This document shows, piece after piece, positions 20,108-40,125 of a stretch of DNA of 64,000 bases (the stretch's first letter is position 1; every line of letters begins with the position of its first letter). The stretch spans positions 1,825,035 to 1,889,034 of the forward strand of contig NC_061081.1 in assembly GCF_021917145.1 (NCBI RefSeq). Direction: 5' to 3'. The stretch comes from Hypomesus transpacificus (taxonomy: Eukaryota > Chordata > Actinopteri > Osmeriformes > Osmeridae). Below the pieces are notes generated by a model. It was not told where the DNA came from and ran no database searches. It worked only from the letters and a program-made list of their open reading frames with translations. A program made the position numbers and the translations under genes.

Positions 20108-22592
20108 AGACAGACATATCTACTGTCCAATGAAACGACACATAAATGACAAGACAGGTACAGTAAAGTAGTTCTGTCTGCACGGTAAACAAACATGTCC
20201 TTTTGTGAAGTTGTTTTAGTGTCCCCCTTTAATGTCCATCCTTATGGACAGAGGGGCAGTGCTAACCGCCCCTGCAGCCATGGTGATGAAAAGATAATGC
20301 AACAGCGCCACCCTGTGGCTGAAGATGTGACCCACACCCTGACACTCCTGCTGTAGCCTATTGTACTCTGTATGTAAAAAGTACATTACATGAGACTACA
20401 TGAATCTCTGCTGTGAACTCTCAATTAAATATGATTAAGTTAAATTATTCAGTCTATGTTGATAAAGTGTCACCATTACTTAGTCAATAGTCTTTTCCCA
20501 CCAGGCTTCCTAACAGGACGTTTTAATTAAAGAACAAACAGAGACAGCATGACAACCCCTCTACTTTCATTATAAGAAGAAAATAAAAACACCAACGTCA
20601 ACAATTTAAATAGTTTTATTAATGTTGATTTGCCATTGCCACGTTTTATCCTTTTTTGTTTCTTCAAGAGCATGATTTGTACAGCTAAAGTCATCTGAAG
20701 AGGACATCAGTGTGTCTCACCCCACACCTCACACACCTCCCTCTAAACAACCCCCTCCGCCCACCACCCCACCCCTGACAAACACACACACTATACCAGC
20801 TGCCTGCTGCCTGGAAGCAAAGAAACAAACACGGTCCCTTCTCAGCCATTGTTTGGAATAGTTCCTGAGTACCACAACAGAATAAAAAGACAAATAAAAA
20901 GTGCACTCTTTACATAGACCATAGACGGGGAGGGAGGGAGCCTCACGCTTGGCAAGATCCCATAATGTGACCCCATAATGTGACCCTATAATGTGTCTTT
21001 TGCAGATCTCCACAGGCGTCAGGGGGAGGTCTGGAGGACGGTTTTCCCAGGGCACGTTCCTTTACTAAGCATTCACCCTCCCTTCCCCTCTTCTTTGCGG
21101 TGGTCTCTGAACTTCGACGTCATTGGCTAGCGACTGACAACTGTTGCTAAACCACTTCATTTGCGTTCAATCAAGGGGGTGGGTGGAATGACCAGAAAGC
21201 TGTTCTGATACTAACATTGGTCTTTGGATAAGCTAAAACATACCATACAACTGATATGGACCAATAAGAACAAGCCATGGGGTCCCCTTCAAAAGACAGA
21301 CATATCTACTGGCCAATGAAACGACACATAAATGACAAGACAGGTACAGTAAAGTAGTTCTGTCTGCACGGTAAACAAACATGTCCTTTTGTGAAGTTGT
21401 TTTAGTGTCCCCCTTTAATGTCCATCCTTATGGACAGAGGGGCAGTGCTAACCGCCCCTGCAGCCATGGTGATGAAAAGATAATGCAACAGCGCCACCCT
21501 GTGGCTGAAGATGTGACCCACACCCTGACACTCCTGCTGTAGCCTATTGTACTCTGTATGTAAAAAGTACATTACATGAGACTACATGAATCTCTGCTGT
21601 GAACTCTCAATTAAATATGATTAAGTTAAATTATTCAGTCTATGTTGATAAAGTGTCACCATTACTTAGTCAATAGTCTTTTCCCACCAGGCTTCCTAAC
21701 AGGACGTTTTAATTAAAGAACAAACAGAGACAGCATGACAACCCCTCTACTTTCATTATAAGAAGAAAATAAAAACACCAACGTCAACAATTTAAATAGT
21801 TTTATTAATGTTGATTTGCCATTGCCACGTTTTATCCTTTTTTGTTTCTTCAAGAGCATGATTTGTACAGCTAAAGTCATCTGAAGAGGACATCAGTGTG
21901 TCTCACCCCACACCTCACACACCTCCCTCTAAACAACCCCCTCCGCCCACCACCCCACCCCTGACAAACACACACACTATACCAGCTGCCTGCTGCCTGG
22001 AAGCAAAGAAACAAACACGGTCCCTTCTCAGCCATTGTTTGGAATAGTTCCTGAGTACCACAACAGAATAAAAAGACAAATAAAAAGTGCACTCTTTACA
22101 TAGACCATAGACGGGGAGGGAGGGAGCCTCACGCTTGGCAAGATCCCATAATGTGACCCCATAATGTGACCCTATAATGTGTCTTTTGCAGATCTCCACA
22201 GGCGTCAGGGGGAGGTCTGGAGGACGGTTTTCCCAGGGCACGTTCCTTTACTAAGCATTCACCCTCCCTTCCCCTCTTCTTTGCGGTGGTCTCTGAACTT
22301 CGACGTCATTGGCTAGCGACTGACAACTGTTGCTAAACCACTTCATTTGCGTTCAATCAAGGGGGTGGGTGGAATGACCAGAAAGCTGTTCTGATACTAA
22401 CATTGGTCTTTGGATAAGCTAAAACATACCATACAACTGATATGGACCAATAAGAACAAGCCATGGGGTCCCCTTCAAAAGACAGACATATCTACTGGCC
22501 AATGAAACGACACATAAATGACAAGACAGGTACAGTAAAGTAGTTCCGTCTGCATGGTAAACAAACATATCCTTTTGTGAAGTTGTTTTAGT
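20108..22592. repeat. Near-perfect tandem duplication, unit 1,186 bp
   Basis: 20108-21293 and 21294-22479 are almost identical at an offset of 1,186 bp, and a third partial copy runs 22480-22592. A further piece of the unit lies at 19,580-19,703. Each full unit contains the same short non-gene open frames, a T-rich block and the hairpin block beginning TGTCCATCCTTATGGACAGA. No protein or RNA gene is recognised in the unit. Near identity points to a recent duplication or an assembly artefact. Confidence 0.9.
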
Positions 22593-22909
22593 GTCGCCCC
22601 TTTTGTAGTGGACTCTTGTGGTGATATTTGTAACCCTTAATTGATACAGTTAGGTCTAATGTCCATCCTTATGGACAGAGGGGCAGTGCTAACCGCCCCT
22701 GCAGCCATGGTGATGAAAAGATAATGAAACAGCGCCGCCCTGTGGCTGAAGATGTGACCCACACCCTGACACTCCTGCTGAAGCCTTCTGTACTCTGCAC
22801 CCACATACACAGTTTAGGAGTTTGTGCCAGCCCTAGCCCAGTGAAGTGAGGGACAAGATAGCAGCATTTACAATGATTTAGGAAGATGTTTTGCCTATTC
22901 TGAGTAGCA

Positions 22910-24551
22910 ATGAACTCTTGTTGGAACGTCTACCAGGTTATATCCGGACTATCGACTTTGATATTGTCACACAATCTTCTCAACTCGCCAGGCTGTGTGT
23001 GTGTGTGCATGATCAAGACCACAGCAGGTATCCAAACAGTGAGGGCCTCAGCCCAGCCCAGCGATGACTGAGGACTGGGTGTCCGCTGACACCTCTCAGG
23101 GCTCCATCATGTGCACGCACACACTGCGTCTCCTCCGCCCTCAGAGCTAGGATCTCACGCAGAGTCAAAACAAACAACAGCAAATATACCAGCCAAGCAA
23201 CATCAACAAAAAATGGTCAAAACACAATCAAACAAAGAATAATTAATACTTCTTTTACAAAATAATAATTTAAAATACAAAAAAGGTGAAGACAAACTCA
23301 AAAGGAAATGGGAAGGCAGAGACAAATTGCTCAATCATGTGCCACCCTGTGGTCAGGTGCAGAAGTGCAGCCCACGGCTAGAAGCATCAGAGCAGTGTTT
23401 CTGTCTCCCCCACCTCAGTCCCCAGAATAACACTTTAGTTTACATCATTGGTCACTCGCTTTTCAAACGCTTTGTCTAGACTCTATACTAAGTACAGTGA
23501 AACCAAACAACCTGCAGGGTGTCCATACAAGAGGGAGGAACCAAGGGTGGATGTCAATCATTCCAAGAGCCCCCCACCCCCATTAGGTTACATTTGTACA
23601 GTATACTAAATAGAGAGCTGGAGCAACGAAGTGTTAGACATGTAGAGACGTCATCGTTCCGCGAGTTCCCGAAGACTACTGCTTTAGGTGGGAATGGTGG
23701 GCGAAAATAGTCCTTGGGGAAAAATGAACTCTACCACCCCAATTCAAGATAGAGGGAAGGAGACAGGCGAGCAAAGGAGAGGATGCCAGTTCAAAACAAT
23801 TGGGAGCAAAGTCCCTGAAATAATGTTCGGATGAAGACAGCCAACTCTCTGGTCTCTTCTCCCACCTATGCCTCCTGCTGTCCCTTCATCTATCCCTCCA
23901 TCACCCCACTCCACCTCAGTCTCAGCAGAAGGCTGAGTGGGGTCATAAGAGTCTGCCTGTTAGGCTGAGAGCTTGTTTGACAGCTCAGTCTGGAGCTCCA
24001 AGCAGCCTGCAGTGACAAAGGGGTCACGTGATCCTGGAAAGAGCAGTGCACGGAGGTCTGGTGGAGGGTGTGGTGTTATGACAGGATATGGACACTGGCC
24101 TAATACAGAGACTTCCTGTCATGGGAAGGGTGCAGGGAGGGGGGCACCAGAACTGCAATAGAAGAGTGATCGGGAGGCGGGACAGAAAACAGTGTGCTAA
24201 CTAAGAGTATGTGGTCCAGTATTTGTATTATGGAGGACTGATACTGGAGTGTGTATAGGGTCCTAGCCAAGGCGCTAGAGAGGAGTGCGAGGGAACAGGG
24301 AGATCGTTCAGGATGTAAGGGTGTGGTATAGGACAGGGCCTGTGAACCCACTGTAAGGCACAGAGCTCTGTTTGTGTTGATCATTCATGCTGCTGCTGCT
24401 ACGGAAAATAAATAAGAGAAATAACGGTATAAACAAACCCAACCAAAAAGACTGTTCCTCTGTTGTTCTTCCCTCCTCTCTCCTTCCACCACACATCTTC
24501 ATCCACCACGCTTCACGTGAACACACTACACAAGTACACACTTCACAACAT

Positions 24552-24587
<36 letters not shown>

Positions 24588-25654
24588 GGGACCTAGTAGG
24601 CCTAACCTGCTCAATCCTTAAAGACGCCACAGACATTTATGACATCCCCAAGTTGGAAAAAGAGGGATTCACAATGTTGTTCTTTGTGTTCCAACGGGTG
24701 TAAATGGAACAGTATGTGAGATGGGGAGTGCCCCCTAGGGGGGCGGGGTGCTAAACCAGGCAGAGTCATGGCAGCGTTAGCACGATGCATCTGAACTGCA
24801 GCCGAAGGAAACACAAAGTTTAAACATATCATCCATCATCATCATCATCATATTACACAGTCACGGCTATTCTAGGAATTTAAATGATACCTTTGGTGTG
24901 ATGCAGATATAGAAAGCAGTTTTAGATCAGTTCATCTCAACTGATTATTGCACAGCCAACACTGGATGTCTATTGCACTTTTAACCTCCTTCAGATTAAA
25001 CCACTAGGAGGCGCCCTCCCCAGTACTTCCCAGACTGGAAGGTGAATCCCCTCTCTACTGACCTCTACAGGTGTACCCTACCAAGACAAGGGCTCTCTGA
25101 ACTAAAGTACGACACTAGCAACTGTGCAGGTTAGGCCTGGTTAGGCCCTCACTGTGAGACAGACGGACAAACAGACGGACAGACGTTTCTCTAATTTCTA
25201 CTGTGCATGATGTCATTCCCTTCATGTTCCCGGTAAGGTGCCGGTACGTTCTTTCTTCCTCCTCTTCCTCCTGGAGCTCTGTCCATCAGGTTTGCAGTTA
25301 GTTCAGTTTTTGCATTCGGAACGCCACGCCCATCTCAGTGCCTACCCCTTCCACCAGTGGCTGAGGGCTGGGTCAGGGGTCAATGAAGGGTCGCTGTCAC
25401 AAGTCTCTGTGTGTGTGTGTGAGGGGGGGCATGTGTTTGGTGTTTGGTGTGTCAGATGTCAGATGACCTGGGTGGAGCCCATCTGCCTTTCTCTATGGTC
25501 ATGGAGGTAACAAGGGGTGTGGGCAACAGAGGTCTGGGATGCTGTGTGTGTGTGTGTGCGTGCATCTGTGTGTGAGAGAATAAAGCTGGTGTGTGTATGT
25601 ATGAATATGTGTGTGTGTGTGTGTGTGTGTGTGGGGAGGGCGGTTCCTGTGGTC
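22910..25654. other. Spacer and probable 3' UTR of slc27a4
   Basis: I see no coding exon here. The right part probably includes the slc27a4 3' UTR, but I did not find a convincing minus-strand AATAAA to define its end. The stretch holds a poly-G run (24,552-24,595) and several short CA and GT runs. Confidence 0.5.
24552..24595. repeat. Poly-G tract
   Basis: An almost pure run of about 42 G interrupted by one T near its right end. Runs like this are often mis-sized in assemblies. Confidence 0.9.
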
Positions 25655-32044
<6,390 letters not shown>

Positions 32045-32187
32045 CTAATAAAGGAAACACAACCACACATACACACACACATCAAAACATTAGCACTGTA
32101 ACGTATATTTGTTTTAGGTAGGGTTAGGATTCACACATCACAAAAAGCAAGCTATAAAAGGAAATTGGCTAGAGGAGGAAACATCAT

Positions 32188-34005
32188 AACAACAATACCA
32201 CACTGTCAACTAAATCAGCAGTGCTACTAACATCAGTACACTGTTCTGGTCATACTGTTGCACACTGGTAATTGGACTGCTAAAGATAGCCCTGCACAAC
32301 AGCCAAGTACAACAGCCAAGTACAATGTCTGAAATACAGTATATTAGGCCTAATATCCAATGATACTAATAGCACCACAGAGAGACACAAAGGTCAGCAG
32401 AAAGACTTGACCAATACTTGATTCTCATTGGCTGGATGGAACGACAGAACTTTACTGTCACTGATCCAAAGTATACAAATGGACTACATGTAGAAACACA
32501 ACTAAGAAGACTTTATTATTGATAGAAAGTGTCTGCTTGTACGGTATGTACAATTGACATGTGCCGTCAGTGATGTAGGAACCAACCCCGACAGACAAGC
32601 ATGTCAGTGAAGCATGAACTATGACTTTTGACTGTGGGGGTGCTGATGCTAGCAAATACAATGGTACCTGTTTCTGCTATAGTTATCCCTACCTTTAACC
32701 ATTCATCCAAAGTTCTCACCATCTTTCTCTCTCTCCTTCATGATGCAACAACGAATATAGTTTTTATCCCAACTGTAGGTTACTAAGCACACTTGCTACT
32801 CCCCTTCTGAAGATGCTATAAAGCTAAATATTTTCCTGAATCTAGAATGCTGTTTGTTTTTACACTTAAGCCATTTTAAAATGTGTTGTTTAAAACATTC
32901 CAAGAAATTATTAAACATTTTCTAAACTAAAACATCACTTAACTACGGTCCCTTGCTGTCGTTTATGTAGGCTTTGTCGGAACATCCTGTCCGTTTAGGA
33001 AATTAGAGATCATTCCAAAAGGGTTTGTTTACGGATGGACGCAACCACCCAAAGCCACAACCCCTTATGTTGCAAGAAAATCAGTCGCGGTTACTTGATA
33101 TGGCAAGGAGAACTAGACATTATTAATGAACTGGACGGCTGAAGGGTAACATAGATAACTGCTGTCGTCAACGTTCTGAAAGGAAACATGTAAAGTAATA
33201 CAAAGATTAAGATGGACAGAACATTCATCTTCGTCAGTTAGATTGTTCTGACTTCCATTCCGCATTTGCGCGAAGGCTACTCATTATCTACTTCATGCCA
33301 ACAAAAATAATAATATAGCCTAGCCCAACTAACAAATTAATCTGAGTGGCTCTGGCAGGGCATTATGATACATTCATTCGTATCCACAATATTGCCACGT
33401 TCACAGCTATTTTTACAGCACTGTCCAAAGAAAATCATATTGTATGGTAGCCTAATCTATCAATGAATGGGGCCGTGCTCTACACTGGGGCATTTCAAGG
33501 CGCTTAGCAGCAACACTGCGGTACTGGAGAGGCTGAAGACAGATGATGAGAATGTAGCCTACAAATAAGACTAGTCAATCCAATAAGAACCAGCAATGCC
33601 GTTCATGGAGAAAAGGCCTAATGTTGGAACCTGGTTTGAACGCCAATATTCACATTTTTCTATGTCCGAGTAGCCAGATGCTATAAATTGAAGCTTCAGC
33701 TAAGTGTATGCGTAGCTAGTGGCGCGCATCGGTATAGCCTTTCCCTATTCGAATGCTCGAGCTATTTCTGACTGCCAGTAACCCCCATCTCAATTGCTGG
33801 TCTTGATGATGCTCGCTGTTATTCGGTATCCGTCATCCGCACTCCTGGCGCGGACAGTGGCCTACGTAGGCTAGTTTTTGGAAACATATTTTAACAATAA
33901 CCAAGCCTGCTGTGTCCAAACGCACGCAACTATACATTTGGCAAGGTTGTCAAAGGACAGTTGGTAGAGCACGCGTCGGTTAGGACCAAGCTCCCAGATA
34001 ACATG
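32188..34005. repeat. 5' flank of slc27a4 shared with the left duplicate
   Basis: This stretch matches 3,285-5,040 with scattered differences and small insertions or deletions. It is the surviving right arm of the segmental duplication. It probably contains the slc27a4 non-coding leader or its first intron; no exon limits could be set. Confidence 0.75.
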
Positions 34006-34379
34006 TATCCGGAAACAGACCGTCCTGGAGAAAAAGATGGCAAAAGCCTAAAATGTGTTAATCACATACCTTGCTTCACGTATCCACAATCACTACAATG
34101 TGCGTATAAACACCAGCCCCGTTTTGTGCTATTCCGCCTTGATCGGCTTAGCAAAGCCTTCCACCGTTTGCCTGGCTCACCCTGTCGCCCGCTTGGCTTG
34201 TCAGACACACACCGGGGTTCAGTTCAGCTCTCTCTTCCACCAGCGATATTCTATCAAATTAGCGTGGCGCCTCGGTTCAACTTTACCCCCATTTAAATCA
34301 TCCGTCAGTTCTTATCACTGGAATCATTTTTTCTGTTTTATAGTAGCCATAATCTCGCTCGCTACAGTAATTCAAATGA

Positions 34380-34860
34380 CCTTATAATTTTCTTAGCTTC
34401 GCCCGCCCCCTCCGTATCCACCGGTACTGTAATAAGTGATTGACAGCAGCTACAACCAACCACCACCACCGTAGTTTACAATTGCATCCGATAGAGGCGG
34501 AGTTTGCGGTTCTGACTCAAGGAAATGCGGCCCTGGCGACGACTCGAGTGCTCGGCTGCTCTCATTCGTTTCTACCCGGTAGTAACAAGGCCGCGCTGCA
34601 GGACCGTGAGGCGCTTGTGAAAAAAAAACATCAACAGTTTCTTGGGTGGGGAATCAGCGTGCAGTCACACCACCCAGACCCCGGGGCCACGTAGATGAAC
34701 GTCAGAACTGTACACAGGACCTGCGCATAGCCGCAAATCTCTGGCCATTTAAACATTGTTCAAGCTCCACCAGCGGCGTAGGCACAAGCAGTTCCGATGG
34801 CCACATGGTTTCTGGACACCATGATATGTTAAGGTGACATTGTAGCCTTATCATCCTATT
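34380..34860. promoter_or_regulatory. Possible slc27a4 promoter region (weak)
   Basis: CpG-richer, repeat-poor sequence upstream of the slc27a4 5' flank that is not shared with the left duplicate. Position and composition suggest a promoter, but I found no decisive TATA box or splice-linked leader exon. Confidence 0.25.
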
Positions 34861-34911
34861 ATGTTGTGCTTTAGTTTGATTTCTCCGAAAGAGGAAGTTA
34901 CAATTCACATT

Positions 34912-35513
34912 CAGTGTTTCCCACAGATTAGAAAGCTATATGTGGCGGGGGGGGGGGGGGGGGGTGTTGTTTCATGTCAGACCGGGGGGGGGGTCGAAAT
35001 AATTCACAAAATCAATCAACAACAACAAACAAATAATTTCTGCATATGCAGGTAGCGACGCTGCATACAGGGTGCTAAATAACTATTTAACTGGTCGGCT
35101 CCATGACGCCGGGTAAGTAGCTAGCTCTTGAAACTTCTCACCAAAACAACGAAGGGGAACCTTCGATTAAGACATGTCCGTCGGTACCTAGCGAAAAGTA
35201 GCCTCAACTTTCCTAGACCTTTAGCTACGGCACTAATGCTGAAGGCTCGCTGATGTAGCTGTCGGTCTTACTAGAACGGCGTATGCATCGTTGCTAACGT
35301 GTGCTGACGTAGTGACTGTGTGTGTATGTGAGAAAGACGCGTGCGTGAAAGAGACGGAGGGAGAGCAGGGAAAGGAAATGCAGCTGAACGAATACGCTGC
35401 GTGTTTTTACCTAAATAGCGAAAAAAAAAAATGTTTACGAAACGCAATGTGTGGCGGCCGGTGTTGATTCTGTGGCGCACCGCCACAAATTAGTCTATGT
35501 GTGGGAAACACTG
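34912..35513. mobile_element. hAT-like MITE
   Basis: The element opens with CAGTGTTTCCCACA and closes with TGTGGGAAACACTG, perfect 14-bp terminal inverted repeats typical of hAT elements. Sub-terminal GTGGCGG and CCGCCAC blocks extend the inverted repeat. It is about 602 bp with no transposase frame, hence non-autonomous. The flanks share only ACATT, not a clean 8-bp target duplication. Confidence 0.8.
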
Positions 35514-35869
35514 ACATTAAAGCAAATACTATAGGCTCAAGTTCACAATTTAAACTTTGCTCTGTAGGGAGAATACAACGATAAGGTGTTATGCATGTTA
35601 ACCTTAACATTATATTATCTTCTGCTTGTCAAATTAGAGTTTTATATCAACTGATGGTCTTTGACCGATGAAGATTAGATGAGGAGATGAGCTAAGCTCC
35701 AACAGGGCAAGCACTATCAGCACAAGACAAAACACACAAAAAAACATTATCAGCTTTTGCCTTCCCCTGATAACGACACGCCTTGTACATGCTGTTTGCT
35801 CAGTTCTCCAAGCTTTCCATAAGTATTTCAGAGACGTCTGTTGTGGAGACTTGTTCAATTAAACAAAAC

Positions 35870-35875
35870 TTTATT
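35870..35875 (-). promoter_or_regulatory. Poly(A) signal of swi5
   Basis: AATAAA on the minus strand about 465 bp after the swi5 stop codon. Confidence 0.5.
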
Positions 35876-36339
35876 TTGACATTTACAGGCAACTACCATC
35901 CAGTGTAAAGTATATCCTTCAACAAGTTGCTAGCGGAACATAACACATTAGGAGCCTGACCAATCCAGCTACGTGCTGTCCCAGGCCCAGTTCTCCAGGC
36001 CCAGCTGTGGTGTAATCCAAAAGATAGTCAGATCTGAACTCATCAACATTTTAACACCAGCACTAATATGAGAACAATTGAGTCTGATTCAGTAAGAACA
36101 GGCTACCCACGACTCCAGTGACCAGGCCACCCTGGAGGATAGGGTGGCCCCGGGTTGACTCCCATGCACCAGAGCCAGTAGTCCAGCTCAGGTGTCTGCC
36201 CAGAGCAGTTCCCTAGCCCCTACACACCCGGCTCTCCAGTATGTCTGATGGGTTCAAGCAAGGTTATCTAGATCCAGTCCTTTGATATTCTTTCCAGCCT
36301 CTCGGTCTGTGATGGGAGGAGCTGTATTCAAGGAGGATC

Positions 36340-38215
36340 TCAGTCCTCCAACTCCAGGCCAAAGTGGCTGTACAAGTCTCCTGTGGTCACTCCTCTTAGG
36401 GAGGCTGAGGAGCACACACACACACCACACACAGGATTAGCCGTTGTTCTTTCGTTGACGCATGACACGCGCCATTATGAAATTCCACCTACACACACGC
36501 AAATGGTGCAGGAATGTATGTGTGTGTGTGGGGCGTCAAGACAGTGGCAAATTAAAGAGTGTGTGTGGGTCAGAACTGGGGCCAGCAATAGAGAGTTTGT
36601 GTGTGTGTGCGTGTGAAGGTCAGGACAGTGGTCAGAGAAAATGTGTGTGTGTTTGTGTCATGAATGTGGCCATTGTGTCAAAGGGAAACACCACCACCAC
36701 CACAGTGCGGATGTCTCTCTCTCTCCATCTCTCCCTCAGTGGCCCTCCGTGGGCAGCAGGGCTCACTGTCTCTCTCCCTCCCTCGCCTTCCTTATTGCCT
36801 CATCCTTTCATTCCCTCTCTCCCTGCCACCTCTCTATGTCTCTCTCTTTCTCTTTTGTCTTTCCTCCTTAGTCTCCTTCATTACTTTATACTTCTCTTCC
36901 ATCCCTCCAACCCGCCTCACTTCATCGGAATCAAGAGTATTTCAACAGCCAATCAGAAGTATTTAGCAACTTCCCCTTCTGCATGTTTAGAAATAAAAGA
37001 CATCACTTAAGATGAAGTTGAAATCAAACAAAGCTTATCAACGGCTCATATTGTGCACTAGGCAAAACATTCTAGAAGTAGTACTTTAAATGACCCAGCC
37101 TACCATTTTCATCCAGTGAGCAAGACTGAGCAAAGACAAGGTTTAAGGCTACAAGCCCACCGGTATAGGGTGGTGCCCAAAGCAGTGTTTTCAATCTGTC
37201 CATCTTCAATGACTGAGTGAACTTGATTTATCTGGATTTTGAACTTGATTTATCTCACCTGGAGAGGGCCTGATCAAAGAGAGATGTTAGCTAATCTACC
37301 TGGACCTGAGTGGGCCAATAGTGTGTGTGGTGTGTGTGTGTGTGTTGCCCTTACCTATCTTACCCAACAGACTTTGTCCGATGTCTTTGATGTCGTTATA
37401 CTCATGGAGAAGGTGAATGTGCTGCTCCAGCTCATCCACTTTTAAACCACTGCACACAAAGAGGAAACACGTCAGCCATGATAGTACATGGGGCTTGGGC
37501 ACACACAACATATACCCACTCTTTCTCCAGCAGAGCAATCTCTGTGTCTAGATCTGCCCGTCTCCTCCTCAGGTGGTCTATCTCTGCCTGGGGGTCGGCT
37601 GAAGTACTGCTGCCCGGGGCATTAAGGCTCTGAAGCTGAAATGCATTGAGGACCAAGAGAACCTGTGTGAGTGCTTGCGGGTTGTTTATGGGTCGTCAGT
37701 AGCAAAGAGAGATTCTATTATGTGTATTTGTGTGGAAGTTCCTTAGTTATAGCCAGACGTACAGGTGATTTAAAGTTGGAGTTGACTCTTTTCAATCCTG
37801 CGTTGGGAGTCCTGATGAAAGTTCTGATGCTTTCAGAACTTCGATCACTATGGAAATCACCGTAATACAGTACTTTACCGCCACTTAGCGGCTCAAATAT
37901 AGTAGTACAAGCATACATGTTTAGAAAGGAAGTTTTTGCAACACTTTACTCCACAGACACTACCACACACACACAACACTATTTCAAAACTTTTGACAAA
38001 AGTTGTTGACATAGCTAGAATTACTTCCTTACGTTCATTTAGCAGCTAAGTTAGTTAGCAGTTAGCTACAGTATCTACCTTCTGAAAGCACCGACTCTAG
38101 TGCTAGCTGACAAGACATCTCCCCTCGGAGTTGACGGTTGATCTTTCAGCTCAGTGCTTTCAGGCCGTTCTGTGACGTTTTCCGTACAGCATTCAGAACG
38201 AGACGCCACTATCAT
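36340..38215 (-). CDS. swi5: DNA repair protein Swi5 homolog
   Basis: Five exons give 145 aa: 38079..38215, 37763..37787, 37520..37635, 37355..37449 and 36340..36404. The C-terminal half carries the family signature [17 protein letters not shown] followed by [18 protein letters not shown], very close to vertebrate SWI5. The preceding part is a charged heptad-like helix beginning [17 protein letters not shown]5 pairs with SFR1 to stimulate RAD51 strand exchange in homologous recombination. The 25-bp second exon is inferred: exon 1 ends in phase 2 and exon 3 must start in phase 0, and this exon supplies the missing phase and the peptide NSNFKSP. The third exon uses a weak donor (GA|GTGGGT). The last two exons are certain; the N-terminal part is less so. 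Confidence 0.85.
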
Positions 38216-40125
38216 CCTAAAAATATTGAAATTCGCAAAGTAATCTAGATATTTTAAAATGAATGTGTCTGACTACCACTAATAGCAGTCAGCAGGATAG
38301 CAAGTTCCAAAGCATTTCCGGTTTTGCGAATTTGCTTTCAGAATAACAGCATTTGAGATGTGAATTCGGTAGCGCTCCTGTGAGCTATCATATCACTTAC
38401 AGCTAGCTCTAATTGTCGTTAATATTACAAGTATCGCCAAGTTTAAAAGCGTATTTTGATTTACAGTAAGTCATTATAGTTTATGATCGTTATGATTGTA
38501 TAATTACTTGTCTAGTTATTTGTATCAATCTGTGAAGTTCCAAAGTGTAAATCCCAAAGGTAAACTTTGTAAATGATTGTTAATATTACAAATAACTTTG
38601 ACATACGTCTATTCACATTTTACACACAAGTCCCAATACACAGTGACACATTAGCTGTCCTTGTCTTTTGACGTTTAAATAACAGTACTCTGGTGACCTT
38701 TATTTGGAAAATAAGAAGGAGAAATTAACCGGAAATAACGTTCCTTATTGAGGCTGGTCTCAGCCTGCTTTGTTTGGTTTTTAATCTCGCGCCACAATGT
38801 AAACTGAACAGCTGCCTTTTCATTGGTAAAACCGGAGGAGGCGAGACATCTGCAGTAACACAATTTGACCACGCGGTGGTGATATGAATTGACAATCAAA
38901 TGCACCTAACTTTGGTCAATAATTCAAGCCCGTCAGTATGTACACAAACAAAAGCATCTGAAATAAAGAAACAAATGTGTGATTTTCTCTTTAATACAAA
39001 CTCTACTAGTCTGTCTGCTCCACTAAAGCAAATTCCTTGTTTGAATAAACCTGATTCTGATTCAGATGGCATGGGGTGGCATGGAGGGGAGGACGGACGG
39101 TGTGACCCGATGCCACCATCAATTATTCTAACATTGTAGTTTAAATAATGCCAATAATAATAATATCAATATTATTGAATGTAATGTACATTAATGTGAA
39201 AATGTAGATATTTTAACATGGGGAGATTAAGATGGCAAGTCTTTCTGCTGGGGTGGCTACTTCCTGGTGCACATTGCACAGGACCAAGTTTATGAGGATA
39301 GAGGATGGAGGAGGATGTGTTAGCCACCATGACAGCTCGACTGCATTCAATCATGTTAATTCATTCTGGCTGTGCCCCCCCCACACACACACACCCCCAT
39401 CTCCACTGGATCTAAACATCACTTCACTGGCGTTACCGACCAGGGTCATAAAGCACACTGCAGACACACACCACCCAGGGACAGAGGGAAGGTGTGGGAG
39501 GGGAGTGGTGCGCGTATGAGAGAGAGACACAGGGAGAGACAGAAAAAGAGACAGTCAGAGAGAGGGTCTGTCATAAAGAGAGAAATAAAGAGTTACAGGC
39601 AGAAAGAGATTGTGTACACAGGACAAGAGGTTCACCAGAGAGACAGATGATTCAAAGCTCTTCATAAAACATCAAACCAGCAGCAGTGTCCATGGCGGTC
39701 AGCTAGATGCAGAAGAAGCCATTGTGGTTCTGAATTATTCAGACCCGGCAAAGATATTCTTCTGTTCCAATGGAGGCAAGGGAGGTCAAGGCACATTTTA
39801 AATCACTCAAAAACAAACAGTTACAAAAATACAGTCACCCACAACTCATTTACTGGTCCCTAACTACACACTCACACAAACACATCTCTCAGGAATCCAC
39901 AAAGGCATGTAGAGTTTACAGTCAGGGAGCTCTGCTGTAGCCTTCATTAAGGAGGTTCAGTCATTCAGTCGTACTAAATTAGACAGACCTTTAAGCAGTC
40001 AATACCCAACCTTGGTGTTTTAAGAGTCATCGGGATTATCAGAACACTGAGACACTTACCTAGAAACTAGGGCTCAGACATTCAACACTCAAGAAGAGTT
40101 GAAGTCATGGCAAATCTGATTCCAG
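38216..40125. other. Intergenic sequence, nothing recognised
   Basis: Upstream side of swi5. AT-rich sequence with small CA runs. No exon, RNA gene or complete mobile element is apparent. Confidence 0.4.

Noticed and set aside
20729-21055. 108-codon frame starting MPWENRPPDL, present twice
   Set aside because: It has no recognisable domain, and the repetition simply follows the 1,186-bp tandem duplication. There is no splice or conservation support.
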